DNA from: Ascochyta rabiei
Lineage: Eukaryota; Ascomycota; Dothideomycetes; Pleosporales; Didymellaceae
DNA length: 64,000 nucleotides
Direction: 5' to 3'
Assembly: GCF_004011695.2 (NCBI RefSeq)
Contig: NC_082412.1
Location: 806,001 to 870,000, forward strand
Position 1 is the stretch's first letter. The number at the start of each line of letters is the position of its first letter. A program made the translations under genes and the position numbers. Positions 48,398 to 58,708 of this stretch are shown piece after piece. Below the pieces are notes generated by a model. The model saw nothing but the letters and a program-made list of their open reading frames with translations, did not search any database and had not been told where the DNA came from.

Positions 48398-49339
48398 ATG
48401 TCTGATAAAACTGAACTATCATTCAGCTCTGCTGCAGACATTCCATCCTTGGTGGGGAAAGTCATTCTTGTCACTGGCGGTGCACATCACTCAACCCCTC
48501 GCCAAGATCTGCTCTGATGTCAAGAGCTACTGCCGGGTTAGGCGCAGAGTCTATTAAATCCTTTGCAGCTCACTCACTTGAGCATATATACTTCACTGGT
48601 CACAACTCTGTTGCGGCTGAGAGCTTGATCGCCAATATTCGATCGAAACACTCCACTGCAGCACTCTCATTCGTTGAGCACGATTCCTCCTCCCTACAAT
48701 CAGTTCTCAAAGGCATTCAAGAACACCTCAGACACGACCGTCTAGATATCCTTCTCAACAAGCCGGTGTCATCGCCAAGCCACCCACCCTCAGCGCGGAC
48801 GGTTACGAAATCCAATTCGTGACGAACCATTTGGGACACGCCATGCTCACCAAGCAACCACTCCCCTACTTGTTGCATGCAGCAACATTACCAGGTGCAG
48901 GCATTCGCGTAGTGACTACTTCATCTGAGGGCTACGAGTTCCACCGCATAGTCAAAGGCGGCATTGCGTTCGATGAACTTCGAAATGGTAACACAATGAG
49001 TCGGGCCATCCTTGGACCCTGGGTGAGGTACGGGCAGTCAAAATTAGCGAATATCCTATTCATGTCGGATTGGGACGTCGGTATCCGGTTCTCATGTTGA
49101 CCTCTGTACACCCTGGCGTGGTCAAGACGCCCATGCTGGGTGGGCTATCCGGATTTAACAGGGTTTTTAACGATGTCGGGATGCGATTGAATGGCATCAC
49201 GGTGGTAGAGCCGCATCAGGGTGCATGGAATCAGCTCTGGTCTGCTACTGGCGCCACGAGAAAGGAGTTGGTGAACGGCAACTTCTATAAGCCGGTGGGT
49301 GTCGATTTCAGGGAGAAATTAACGCGATTTGACGGATGA
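48398..49339 (+). pseudogene. Short-chain dehydrogenase/reductase, broken by two single-base losses
   Basis: The frame starts at ATG 48,398. A 47-bp intron (48,480-48,526) joins T-G-G to A-T-A-G-L-G, the NAD(P)-binding T-G-x3-G-x-G motif. The frame then slips by one base between 48,761 and 48,762, inside the N-N-A-G motif. It slips again after 49,069, just past Y-G-Q-S-K-L-A-N, which holds the catalytic Tyr and Lys. The exons total 895 nt; adding one base at each site gives 897 nt, exactly 299 codons, a usual size for this family (retinol dehydrogenase/WW-domain-oxidoreductase-like). The Ser of the catalytic set lies in V-T-T-S-S. The sequence is otherwise well conserved, so it is either a young pseudogene or contains two assembly errors. 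Confidence 0.82.
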
Positions 49340-51517
49340 GATTTTGGTAAATTCCGATGATCGAACGAGCGATTGATGCCGCCACGATGTAGTAACACCT
49401 TAGTCCCTTGTAAACAACTCTCTCGATGATATGCGACTGTACGTGACATGCTGTGTATCCGTTCTTGTCATCACTCCAACAAGACTCGGTCAAAGTTTTG
49501 CCACATCATGCAGGCAACCACCTTCTCGGTCTCTTACATTTGCGCGCAACTCAGAAAAAAACCAGTCTGCATTAAACACTTGTGTACAAGGTAGAGAAGT
49601 ATTATATCTTGTACGTTCTAATGAGCGCCTTGGTAGCGTCTTTGGCAAGTGTTACAGTGGCTTCCTACCAAGGGCCAGAGCCCGCTTATGCGTAAGATCG
49701 ATGGTTCGGATGTATGTTGTTTTGCAGTTTTCTCGTTGTGCTCTCATTCTAGTTTCATGCCCATCCAGGTAGGTGGCATGAGCACGGTAGTTCTGGCGGC
49801 GTTTGTATAGAGACCCTAGTGTACCGTATGATGCTTGCTCGTCGATCAAGGTAGGCATATCCAACTGCCCTCTTTACGGTGAGCTTCAATATCTTGTCAC
49901 ATCGTGTATGTGTGGGTAAAATTGTTCAGTGGATACAGTCTCAGTCTGCTAAGAGGATTTGGAGCAGCGGCTCCTGCTGGCTGCGATTACGGCGCACACA
50001 TCCTGCCGTAACCTCTTTGGAGGCGGAGGAAAAAACAACAGAAAGGACATAATTTTCTATTTTACGATGCGATGTATTTCTACGGATGTTTCACAAGCCT
50101 TTGATAAGCAATAGACACAGCTGTTTCGAATCTTACTACTAGTATGTTGCCTGATGTGTGAATTGTTGCGAAGCATCCGAGGAAGATCGAATAACCCACA
50201 TGAGATGCCGTTCGCTTGATTCAAAGGACCAGCGAGTAGATGAGCAGTTGGGGGGCGAGAATACCAAGATTATACCAAGATGATGCCCAGCACGGCGAGA
50301 ACGAGTGAGGTAGATATGAGGAATTGTCTTCGCTACATCTAACGTACTGGGCACAAACACGCGTATAGTACAGCACCCCAGTGAACGGAGACGCATATAG
50401 TGGTGCTGTTTCCGTCGTCGTCAAGCACATAACGACAGCCGGTAAGCTCGCCTCCACACTATTGTCGTTCGAGCAAATGCAGACCGACTATGTGATCTGC
50501 ATGTATATCTGTCGGCTTAAAAGCTTGCGTGCAACATGCGTCTCGAGATATGGGAGGCACGAGACGAGACGCGTGCATGCGCATCTTTCCGTCGTTGCAC
50601 AACGAAGCCTTTCCACGCCAGGCCGCACTAACCCCTTTCGGTCAGCATGCTTCACACCTTCTTCATCACTGATCAAGGCGTCACCTCGCCGACCTTTATG
50701 CGTTTGATATCATCGAGATTCGAATGTTTCTTTGCTTCGAGAAGAATCATCATGCAAGCGTCTCCACACCGCTTTTCGAATCATGTTTTTTACAGCAGAC
50801 AAGGAGATCCCTTGCTTTGTACCTCGTTTGGTAACTTCACATCCGCAGCCAAACGCAGGAAGACGCGAAGAAGCGGGATGCAGTCGAACGGGCCACGGCT
50901 TCCTGTGGGGCGTGTGAGAGGCAAAAAGCCGTGGATGAGCCAAAAGAGGAACACTGCAGACAACGGTAAGCAAGGCATGAGAGCATTGGTGGGGTGCCTG
51001 CTGTATGTAGAAAGTCCCCTGAGGGAGGAGCGTGTGTGCAATGGCCTTTTGATCGATAGGGTGTCACAATGAATGGATTGTTTTTACACTGATAATCATT
51101 TCACTACATATTCGCACATGTGCTTGTCTTTGTCTTACAAAACCGCAAGGAAACTTCAGAGATCGCCACCAGACGTAGATGGATAGATACGAACAAGAAC
51201 AGGTATTAAGAAAGAGCAAACGCCTCTTTGGGCGGTTTTTTGTCTGCTCACCAGCTTTACAGGGAGGACAAGGGAATAAATGGACCGCTTCGCTATTGTG
51301 ACGGCCCCAGAACCCGCCCGCAGGGTATCAAAGAAGAGCGACTCGGGGCTGGGGCTAGCCACTCGACGGAAGAAGGTGGAACTATTGTGAAGGCGCGGCA
51401 TGAAGGATGTCCACAACGCCGGTGAATGACATGGTGCTGCCCGTCATGAAGAGCATACAACCGGTAAACCAAAGCAAATTCGAAATGTTTTGATTGCTCC
51501 CGCAGAAAGCCGTTGCA
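49340..51517. other. Intergenic region, no supported gene
   Basis: About 2.2 kb. Several frames of 60-141 codons exist on both strands (longest 50,647-51,072, +), but they overlap each other, lack recognisable motifs and show no intron signals linking them. I found no convincing tRNA B-box in a cloverleaf context. The 3' end of the G-alpha transcript should lie in the right part. Confidence 0.5.
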
Positions 51518-52731
51518 TTATATCAGACCGCACAATCGGAGATTTTCTTGGATGATGATATCTGCAGTATGTTAGTTTGCTGGCATGACAATGGGATTGG
51601 TAAAACATACCGTTTACTGCAGCCATGACGAAGCGAATCTGCATTGTGTCTGTCGCGCAGGTGAAGTGAGTGTAGATCTGCTTTGTCTCGTGCTGGTTGA
51701 GTGAAACGAATCGGTTAAGGATGTAGTCACACGCGGCGGCGTAATCTGGGCCACCCTCGTAGTCGGGGAAGTAGTTCTTCATGGGGCTGACAGGCAGCTT
51801 CTCTTTGAACCTGTCGATCTTGTTCAAGAAGAGGATGATGGATGTCTTGACAAACCACCTCGAGTTGCAGATGGAATCGAACAGTGTGAGAGCCTCTTGC
51901 ATACGGTTGACGGTCTCGTCTTCAAACAGCAGCTGGTCGTACTCAGAAATGGCAACCAGGAAAAGGATTGTGGTGACATTCTCGAAGCAGTGGATCCACT
52001 TCTTCCGTTCCGACCGTTGGCCACCGACGTCGAACATGCGGTAGGTCAGGTCACCGATGATGAAGGTGGTCTCAGTGATACCGGTTGTCTTGACACGCGA
52101 TCGGAGGACGTCCTGGTCGTTGGGGATGTAGTCAGGGGCGGCAATGCGGTCGATTGAATCAAAGTAGCTAGTCTAGTTAGCATCACAGTTGCAGCCAAGA
52201 AGGATGGGGAAGAGACTTACTACTTGGCTGAGTCGTTCAGCTGGTACTCGCGCGAGCGCTGGAAGCACTGCTGCACGCCGGCATCCTTCCACAGGACCGA
52301 GATGGCGTTTCCAACCTCAGGGGGCAGGCTGTCACCCTCAATCTGCGCGGGCTGCATGAAGATGGTCTGGACGTGATACTCGGCGCGCTGATCATCGAGC
52401 GGCAGCTCCAGCGACTCCATGGCTTCGAGGATGACGCGCATCGACTGGACCGTATTGCTGAAGATGATCTCCTTGAACGACTCGCGCTCATCGCGAGAGT
52501 AGCCGCCCTCGTGGATAAGCTTCATCTGCTTGAGGATGGTCGATTTGCCGGACTCACCAGCACCTGCGGCGTGTTAGCAAAGGTGGCGCGGACGGCGTCG
52601 CACGGCTACTGACCGAGCAGCAGCATTTTGATCTCGTTGCGCTGCATCATCTTGTCGCGCTTGAGCTGGTTCTCAATCTCCTCGTTCCTCTGCTTGCCCT
52701 CCTTTTCTTCTGTGCTCATTCCGCAACCCAT
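51518..52731 (-). CDS. gna1: Heterotrimeric G protein alpha subunit, fungal group I (Gi-like)
   Basis: Four exons (52,614-52,731; 52,221-52,563; 51,611-52,167; 51,518-51,561) encode 353 residues, the standard length. Introns are 50, 53 and 49 bp with matching phases. The N-terminus M-G-C has Gly2 for myristoylation and Cys3 for palmitoylation. The P-loop G-A-G-E-S-G-K-S-T is at residues 40-48 and is split by intron 1 after its first base. Switch I has R-V-K-T-T-G, switch II D-V-G-G-Q-R, then N-K-I-D and T-C-A-T-D-T. The C-terminus C-G-L-I carries the Cys of the pertussis-toxin site, which defines group I (FadA, GNA1, CGA1). It relays receptor signals at the plasma membrane to cAMP and MAP-kinase pathways controlling growth, conidiation and virulence in relatives. 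Confidence 0.96.
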
Positions 52732-53100
52732 GATGGCAGGTGATGGGTGATGAGGGGTGGTGTGGGTATATTAGGGTGTAGCTACTAGGGATGTTCCGTC
52801 GAGAGGCCGGCCAATGCGGAGATCTGGGCGGTGGTGTTAACGAGGGTGTTTAAGGCGTGTGACGTGGCGCATTGAGGTGGTAGTGATGGTGGTGGTGAGG
52901 AGGGTGGTGAAGGTGAATGCAGAAACAGGCGGTGGCGGCTGGGTGCTGGTTGCTGGATGCCCGGTGCTGGGTGCTGTGTGTTTGATCACAGCAGGCGGCC
53001 GCTGCTTGGCGCACTGAAGGAAGGAACGGACGACTGAAGGAACGAGATTGGGCGGGCAGCGTACCTATTATTACAAAGAAAAGGGCCCACGGATCAAACA
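52732..53100 (-). promoter_or_regulatory. Probable G-alpha promoter and 5' leader
   Basis: On the coding strand this stretch is strongly C- and CA-rich (plus strand GGTGGTGRTG runs at 52,880-52,925). It holds an imperfect repeat of a GGTGCTG-like unit at about 52,940-52,980. No defined factor site can be named. Confidence 0.4.
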
Positions 53101-54066
53101 GCTGGCAGGCCGCGGTGAGGGTGAGGGAGCGGGAGCCGGGCGAGGGAGTGACGGGTGTCGTGGTGGAGGGCGTGGCAGGTGAAGGGATGGATGGCTGGGT
53201 CGAAAGGCGAGGCTCGCTTCGCTCCGGCGAGGTGTCTCAGGGCAGCTGCAAGGCCGGTTGGGGGTGGAGACGCTCAGACGGCTGGGGCTGTCAATTCGCG
53301 GATCGTCGAGTGCCGCAAGTAGACACGGGCGCAGCAGTGCGGGCGTTGCACGGCAGGAGCGGACTGGAGGTGGTCCTGTGTGCGCAAGCGGCAAGCGGCA
53401 AGACAGCGTGGAAGACGGAAGCAGCAGGACGACAGCAGGACTGGCGGCAGGACGAGCAGCAGGACGAGCAACAGCAGGACAGGCACACGTCGACGAGGCT
53501 TTACAAGGCAGCGCGAAAGGAGACGCGCTTGTCCCATCCAAGACGGCGGCCATGCTTGAATCGCAGACGCCGCCAGCGCTCTGGCTCCACTCGGCGCCAG
53601 GGTGCGGGCCATCCTGCAGACCCTCCCGAGCTGCTGTCTGAGGAGTGAGGATGCTGCTAGGACCGCTGGAGACATTTTCTGCGCGGACCCAGGTGCTGCC
53701 ACCATGTACGGAGGAGACACTGGCCACGCTGGTGCAGTGGTGCAGTGGTGGTGCAGTGGTGCAGCCTGCTGGACGCTGCGCAGGTGCGCGGGTGCCCTGG
53801 AGCTGCGTGTCCTGTCATCTTGCAGTGCTGAGTGGCCTGAGGTCCATGAGCTCGCCATCACCAATTCCATGACCCAGGTGCGGCTATCCAGGCACCATGC
53901 ACGCAGGCCCGCCTGTTCGTCCGCTGCTCTGGAAGGCCTGGTGCGCTCGTTCGCCGCTCGCTGCTCGCCATCCATCACCGCCCTTCTGCAAGACGCACGC
54001 CGCCGACCCTGTCACCTACCTTCCTCCCGTCAGCCCTCGCGAAGAAGGCCCGCCCAAGAGACCCCC

Positions 54067-54154
54067 AAGAATCCCTCAAGAACCCCTCAAGAATCCCTCA
54101 AGAATCCCTCAAGAATCCCTCAAGAATCCCTCAAGAATCCCTCAAGAATCCCCC
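54067..54154 (+). repeat. Tandem repeat, 11-bp unit x 8
   Basis: Eight head-to-tail copies of AAGAATCCCTC with two substituted copies (units 2 and 8). As 11 is not a multiple of 3 the repeat is open in all frames, which explains the long false frame through it. Confidence 0.95.
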
Positions 54155-54413
54155 ATGAGCCACTGTCGCACCTGTTCGACATGGGCGCGCAATGCTACGT
54201 ACTGATTGCATCCACTAGATGCGACTCCCGTCCCGCCCCAGCAACTAGCAGCTCTTCTAGAAGCCTTTCAGCAAATTTAGGGGCCCAGCAAACTAGAGGC
54301 CTGACGCCGGGACTGCGCATGCGAGATTTGAAACGCTGCTGCGCGCATGCTGCACGTCCTCGCGCCCCCGTCGCTGCGACTTATCTGCCACCACAGGCAA
54401 GAACCCAATCCAC

Positions 54414-54476
54414 GCCGTCTGCCATTTGCCATCTGCCATCTGCCATCTGCCACCTGCCACCCGCCGTCTGCCGTCT
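54414..54476 (+). repeat. Tandem repeat, 7-bp unit x 9
   Basis: Nine copies of a GCCATCT-like heptamer, with the last ones GCCACCC and GCCGTCT. Confidence 0.92.
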
Positions 54477-56428
54477 CTGCTGCTGTCACCCTTGGACCAG
54501 TAGCTTGTGGCTCTTGAGCGGTTTCAGCGCAGACGGGCATTCCATGCATCGTTGCCTGCCACACCCGTTTACCACCAGCATACCTCGGCCAGCCTTGACT
54601 GGCATTTCATTGGCACTAAGTCCGTACTAGGAAAGGTGCTGACTCGCCAAACCCCCGCTGTTCATCTCCTCGACTCATGCTACCCATCGCAGCGCTGGCC
54701 AATCACAGCAACGCTTTGTTCGTCTTCTCCTTTTTTCTTACTCTCCCTACCATAGTACACCGTAGCCAGAGGTCCTCGAATGACGCCGACCGTCTTCACT
54801 CGTCGTCCCGCGGCCACATGGCACCGTCACCGAGAGATCTGCAAAAGCTTGGATGCAGTTCGCAACCTACAGCACGGAAACACCCTTTACCGCGTCTTCT
54901 CCGCGAGGTACTGTTCGTCCTCTACCACAGCACACGCACTCGTTCCGCGCATCTTGCATCTCATATCTCAACTTAGGATTCCGCCAGCAAGTGGATCAAT
55001 GGCTTGGATGCAAAAGGAAAATGCTCCGGTCGTTCCAACCTTATCACGACATGTCGCCACCTCTTGCTTCGAGACCCTGCGCTTGTCGCGAGTCAGAAGC
55101 GGAAGGATCGCCAGCAAGCACGTGGAGGCACTGACCAGGAATGAGAGTATGATGAACAACGGCAGCGAGCTCGCTACTCCTACGTAGACCACAGGTATGC
55201 CAGGTATGCTGTGACTGACTGACGATCGTCATGACCGTCAAAGGGGGTTTGCCAATTCCCATCAGAGAGATCGACATTTTTTTTTTAATCAATTGCTCAA
55301 CACTGTTTCAGATTACGTATTGTCTGACCTTTGTTCTCCGTTAGATCAAGCGCACAGGGTATACACATATCGATGTTTTCTTGCTTGTGCAGAGATGCTT
55401 CACCGTCTGGGTTAGTATATATTGTTCGACTGGGTGCCTGTGCCAGCGTTCCCAGTCGAATCTCACTGCACACACCACGTCAACAGTATGCTTTCGCTAC
55501 AATCTTCAAATGTCATTCAGCTAGCTCGACAAGTGCACACGTCCTTTGTGTTCAGCGATCTTTCTTGCTCACTGGCCTCTGCAAGCACTATCCCGGCCCA
55601 CAACAGGTGATCAGCTACATCAGTCGTGCCAAGTAATTCGTTCACTGAGCTTCCGATTTGAACGGCTGCACATCGTCACGAGCAAGCGGGCAGTAGTAGA
55701 ACGCAATACAGCAACTGTTACATGTTAACCGATGTGCTATTTTCAGCGTCGTACTACCTTCTACGTGCATCATCGAAGGTTGAGCTGCGGACAACTGCGC
55801 ACAAAACATCGGACAACATAAGCCCAACATGCACGGCAGAGCCCCAGAATATGATCTAGTGCTGTGAACAACACGTAGGCCAAGTCTCGCTTCAGTTCTG
55901 TTGCACGAGGAGTACAAAGAAGGCGTCCATCGATAGGTTGGTGGTTGGTGAGGCTGGTGACTCGGCGCCTAATATTCGACTAATCTGGCATGGCGCCACA
56001 GGTACGCGCCCAGAATAGCAGCGATTACAGGACGATACCATACGATCGGTAAAAGACTGCTGAACGAAATCTGGCATGCGAGCGCTTACAATGGGAAGCA
56101 GTGGCATCGAAACCCACAACGTAACGCCTCGGCGGTTGCCCGGCCACATCTTAGACCAGGCGCCTAGCAGAGGTGTCGATACATATCGTTGACTTGCCAT
56201 GCCCCCATATCGACCTTTTTGGATGCATCAGCTCGAGTTTATGAGACGAGTGATGCGTGACGAGTCTACCTAAGACTTTGCTTCAATTTCATTTGCGTCC
56301 ACTGCCGCTGGTTCGGCGCCTCTCCTTATGTTACTTCGCAAGGTTTTTTAGATCTCCTAGTAAGTCCAACACCCACCACACGAAACTATCAAGAATGCAG
56401 CTTATGGGTATACAGATTCTGTACCACT

Positions 56429-58708
56429 ATGCCTCTGAGTCATTTCATAAGGCTATGCATCATCTCGGCATCCTTAATCACAGCTGTTCCACATAACGTT
56501 GTACCCACCGTCACTTCAGTACCAGCTTCGCTACCTTCCCAGCTCCAGCAGAATGTTCCATCCTGCGCTCATTCTTGCATACGATCTTCGTTGTCAGAGC
56601 GCTTCCCAATAGCGTGCACTGCTCAGGACGATATTGGGTGTCTCTGCTCTCGCTACAGCACTATTGGAGAGTCATTAGGGGAAGTGGCCCTAGGTTGTGT
56701 ATACGCTGCTTGCGGGAAAATCGATGCTGCAGCATCAGCGTATAATGTGTGTCTTGGCCAGAGGAACGCCGTTTTGCCCACCAAGACTGCTCTTACTGTT
56801 GTTCCAAGCAACGGCCCTAGCACAACTTCTCGCTATTCAACATCATCCACAACATCAACCTCGAAAGGAATATATCCGTCCATTACAAGGACAACATTAG
56901 AAACGAAGACATCTGCTAGCCAGCCTGTCTTTGTTGATTCCATCTCTCTTCCTGCGTCCGCCACATCAACATCCATATCGACACCAACCTCAATTGTCGC
57001 ACCAGCCACGAACGATGACCGTCCTAAGATGACCCCAGCTCAGATCGCCGGACTCTCGGTAGCGGCTGTTTCAGCATTCATCATTGCCATTGGTCTGATG
57101 GCATTGAGTGTCTTTTTAAGGAGAAGGAAAGAGGCAAAGAGCATATATGTGCATGGGAAGGACCAAGACCACAGAAGACGACAGTCGGCGCACTTCTCAC
57201 ATTATGTTCCTGTCAATGACGTGTCAGAAGCTTCCACTCAACTCCCTATCCTACCGCCTCCAGCAGCTTCACGAGATGGACCCAGGTATCCTCGACTAGT
57301 CACTCCATCACCATTTAGCACTTTGGGAATTTCAGCCGCAGGCTCAGGTCGTACTGTAGTAAGACCAGGTGTTGGTACAGCAATCAGTGCAGCATCTGTT
57401 CCCATGTCACAGATTGGTCTTGCCATTAGCGCTGAGTTGGAAGGCTGTCCTGCGCCTGCGAAATCTTCCAACCACCCAAGGCAGAAGATTACAGCAGAAC
57501 ACTTCCGACCCGTGAGTACCCGCACCGAGAATACTGTTTTCGAAGAGGATGAAATCGCCGCTCGCCATCGGTCCTCAAAACTCCTCCCAACACCACCAGT
57601 CCCCATTGTCCCAATTCGAAGCTTACAACCTTCTCGTCTCAATTCAAAAACTCCAACAACTTCGGCTACATCCTCAACCCACGCAGTAAGCCGTTCAGAG
57701 TTGTTTCTTGATATCCCAGTCCGCCATGAGAGACCCCAGCCGAAGAGAGTTGCGATAACAGGCTGGTCGTCGACAGGTCCCCCAGCTCTAGATTGCCCTG
57801 CACCCAAAACACAAGCTCCCTCGTCCATCTTTCGGCGGACTACCTCCTCATCAGAAACATCCATAACACCTGCCAGTGCTGCCGACATTCCAAATTACTA
57901 CTTCACCTCCTCCCCTTGCCCGGCGCGTGATATAACACCACGTCAAGACTCGGACACGCTACCCACCAATAAGTCTCAATCCCATGCCCCTAGAGCCCGT
58001 CGAAGCCCTGGTACAACACTCGGCTCACGCACCGTCTCGCGTACTTCAACGCGGCGAACATTCCGCGACTCTACTTCAAGTCAAACATCCTTCGAAACTG
58101 CAGACCCCAACGACCCCACGCCTGAAGACGACTCAGACGACAAGCAACTTTCAGATGACAACAAGCTGTCTCCTGTCGCGGAGAGTCCTATACACGCTCT
58201 GAAGTACCCCAAGGTGCCAAGGGCGTCCAACCAGTCGGTCCCCAGGAGTCCGAAGATCGGAAGTACACGCAAGAGCAGGGAGGAAGGAAGATTCTATATC
58301 CGCCCTCTCCCAGAGCCTTCATCGCTGTTGGTCAAGAGAAGAGGGGAGCGTGAAGCCCAACAACTCGAGAACAAATTGGTACTCAGTGACCCTTTCGTCA
58401 CGCCAACACGTCGCCAGCTGCGCTTACATACACGCAACGCAAGTGCCAACTCTTGGGACCACACACCAGCGTCCAAGATCGAGCATCAAAGCTACAACAA
58501 CAGTCCATTGGTCGATGAGGCGGATGTTGTTAGGCCACTAAGCATCGTTAAGAAGACTGATATTTCAAGGAAGAGTAGAGAGGGAGGCGAAATGATAGGG
58601 CTCAATAGCCCAGTATGGATTCCACATCTGACGCCTACACGGAAAGGAGAGGACTTGTTTATCAGTGTAGGTTGGGGTGAGAACCATGGAAAAAGACGAA
58701 ACGAGTGA
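56429..58708 (+). CDS. CFEM-domain single-pass membrane protein
   Basis: One exon, 759 residues. Residues 1-20 form a signal peptide. A CFEM domain follows with all eight Cys at 46, 50, 63, 71, 73, 90, 95 and 108 (C-x3-C-x12-C-x7-C-x-C-x16-C-x4-C-x12-C). Asp68 precedes the fourth Cys at the position that binds haem iron in Candida CFEM proteins. A Ser/Thr-rich stalk (about 118-195), likely O-glycosylated, leads to one membrane helix at about 206-230 with an R-R-R-K stop-transfer signal. Then comes a ~530-residue Ser/Pro/Arg-rich cytoplasmic tail without a domain I recognise. The long tail suggests a cell-surface sensor or scaffold rather than a GPI-anchored haem carrier (inference). No GPI signal or seven-helix region is present, so it is not of the PTH11 type. 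Confidence 0.87.
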   Translation: MPLSHFIRLCIISASLITAVPHNVVPTVTSVPASLPSQLQQNVPSCAHSCIRSSLSERFPIACTAQDDIGCLCSRYSTIGESLGEVALGCVYAACGKIDAAASAYNVCLGQRNAVLPTKTALTVVPSNGPSTTSRYSTSSTTSTSKGIYPSITRTTLETKTSASQPVFVDSISLPASATSTSISTPTSIVAPATNDDRPKMTPAQIAGLSVAAVSAFIIAIGLMALSVFLRRRKEAKSIYVHGKDQDHRRRQSAHFSHYVPVNDVSEASTQLPILPPPAASRDGPRYPRLVTPSPFSTLGISAAGSGRTVVRPGVGTAISAASVPMSQIGLAISAELEGCPAPAKSSNHPRQKITAEHFRPVSTRTENTVFEEDEIAARHRSSKLLPTPPVPIVPIRSLQPSRLNSKTPTTSATSSTHAVSRSELFLDIPVRHERPQPKRVAITGWSSTGPPALDCPAPKTQAPSSIFRRTTSSSETSITPASAADIPNYYFTSSPCPARDITPRQDSDTLPTNKSQSHAPRARRSPGTTLGSRTVSRTSTRRTFRDSTSSQTSFETADPNDPTPEDDSDDKQLSDDNKLSPVAESPIHALKYPKVPRASNQSVPRSPKIGSTRKSREEGRFYIRPLPEPSSLLVKRRGEREAQQLENKLVLSDPFVTPTRRQLRLHTRNASANSWDHTPASKIEHQSYNNSPLVDEADVVRPLSIVKKTDISRKSREGGEMIGLNSPVWIPHLTPTRKGEDLFISVGWGENHGKRRNE

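Larger units (their letters stand above)
53101..56428. other. Intergenic region, GC-rich to 54.5 kb, no supported gene
   Basis: Long frames occur on both strands (for example 53,602-54,630 + and 53,274-53,978 -), but they overlap in several frames and translate to low-complexity Arg/Ser/Pro/Ala-rich text. They result from high GC and tandem repeats. From 54.6 to 56.4 kb only short chance frames occur. Confidence 0.55.

Noticed and set aside
49900..50130. Possible tRNA-like GC-rich stretch near 49,940-50,020
   Set aside because: I could not fold it into a cloverleaf with A and B boxes at the right spacing.
50647..51072. 141-codon open frame, plus strand
   Set aside because: No motif, no codon or splice support, and overlapped by comparable frames on the other strand. 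It could be a lineage-specific gene, but nothing in the sequence shows it.
53071..54630. Several long overlapping frames on both strands (up to 342 codons)
   Set aside because: GC-rich low-complexity translations, overlapping on both strands, partly through an 11-bp repeat that is open in all frames.
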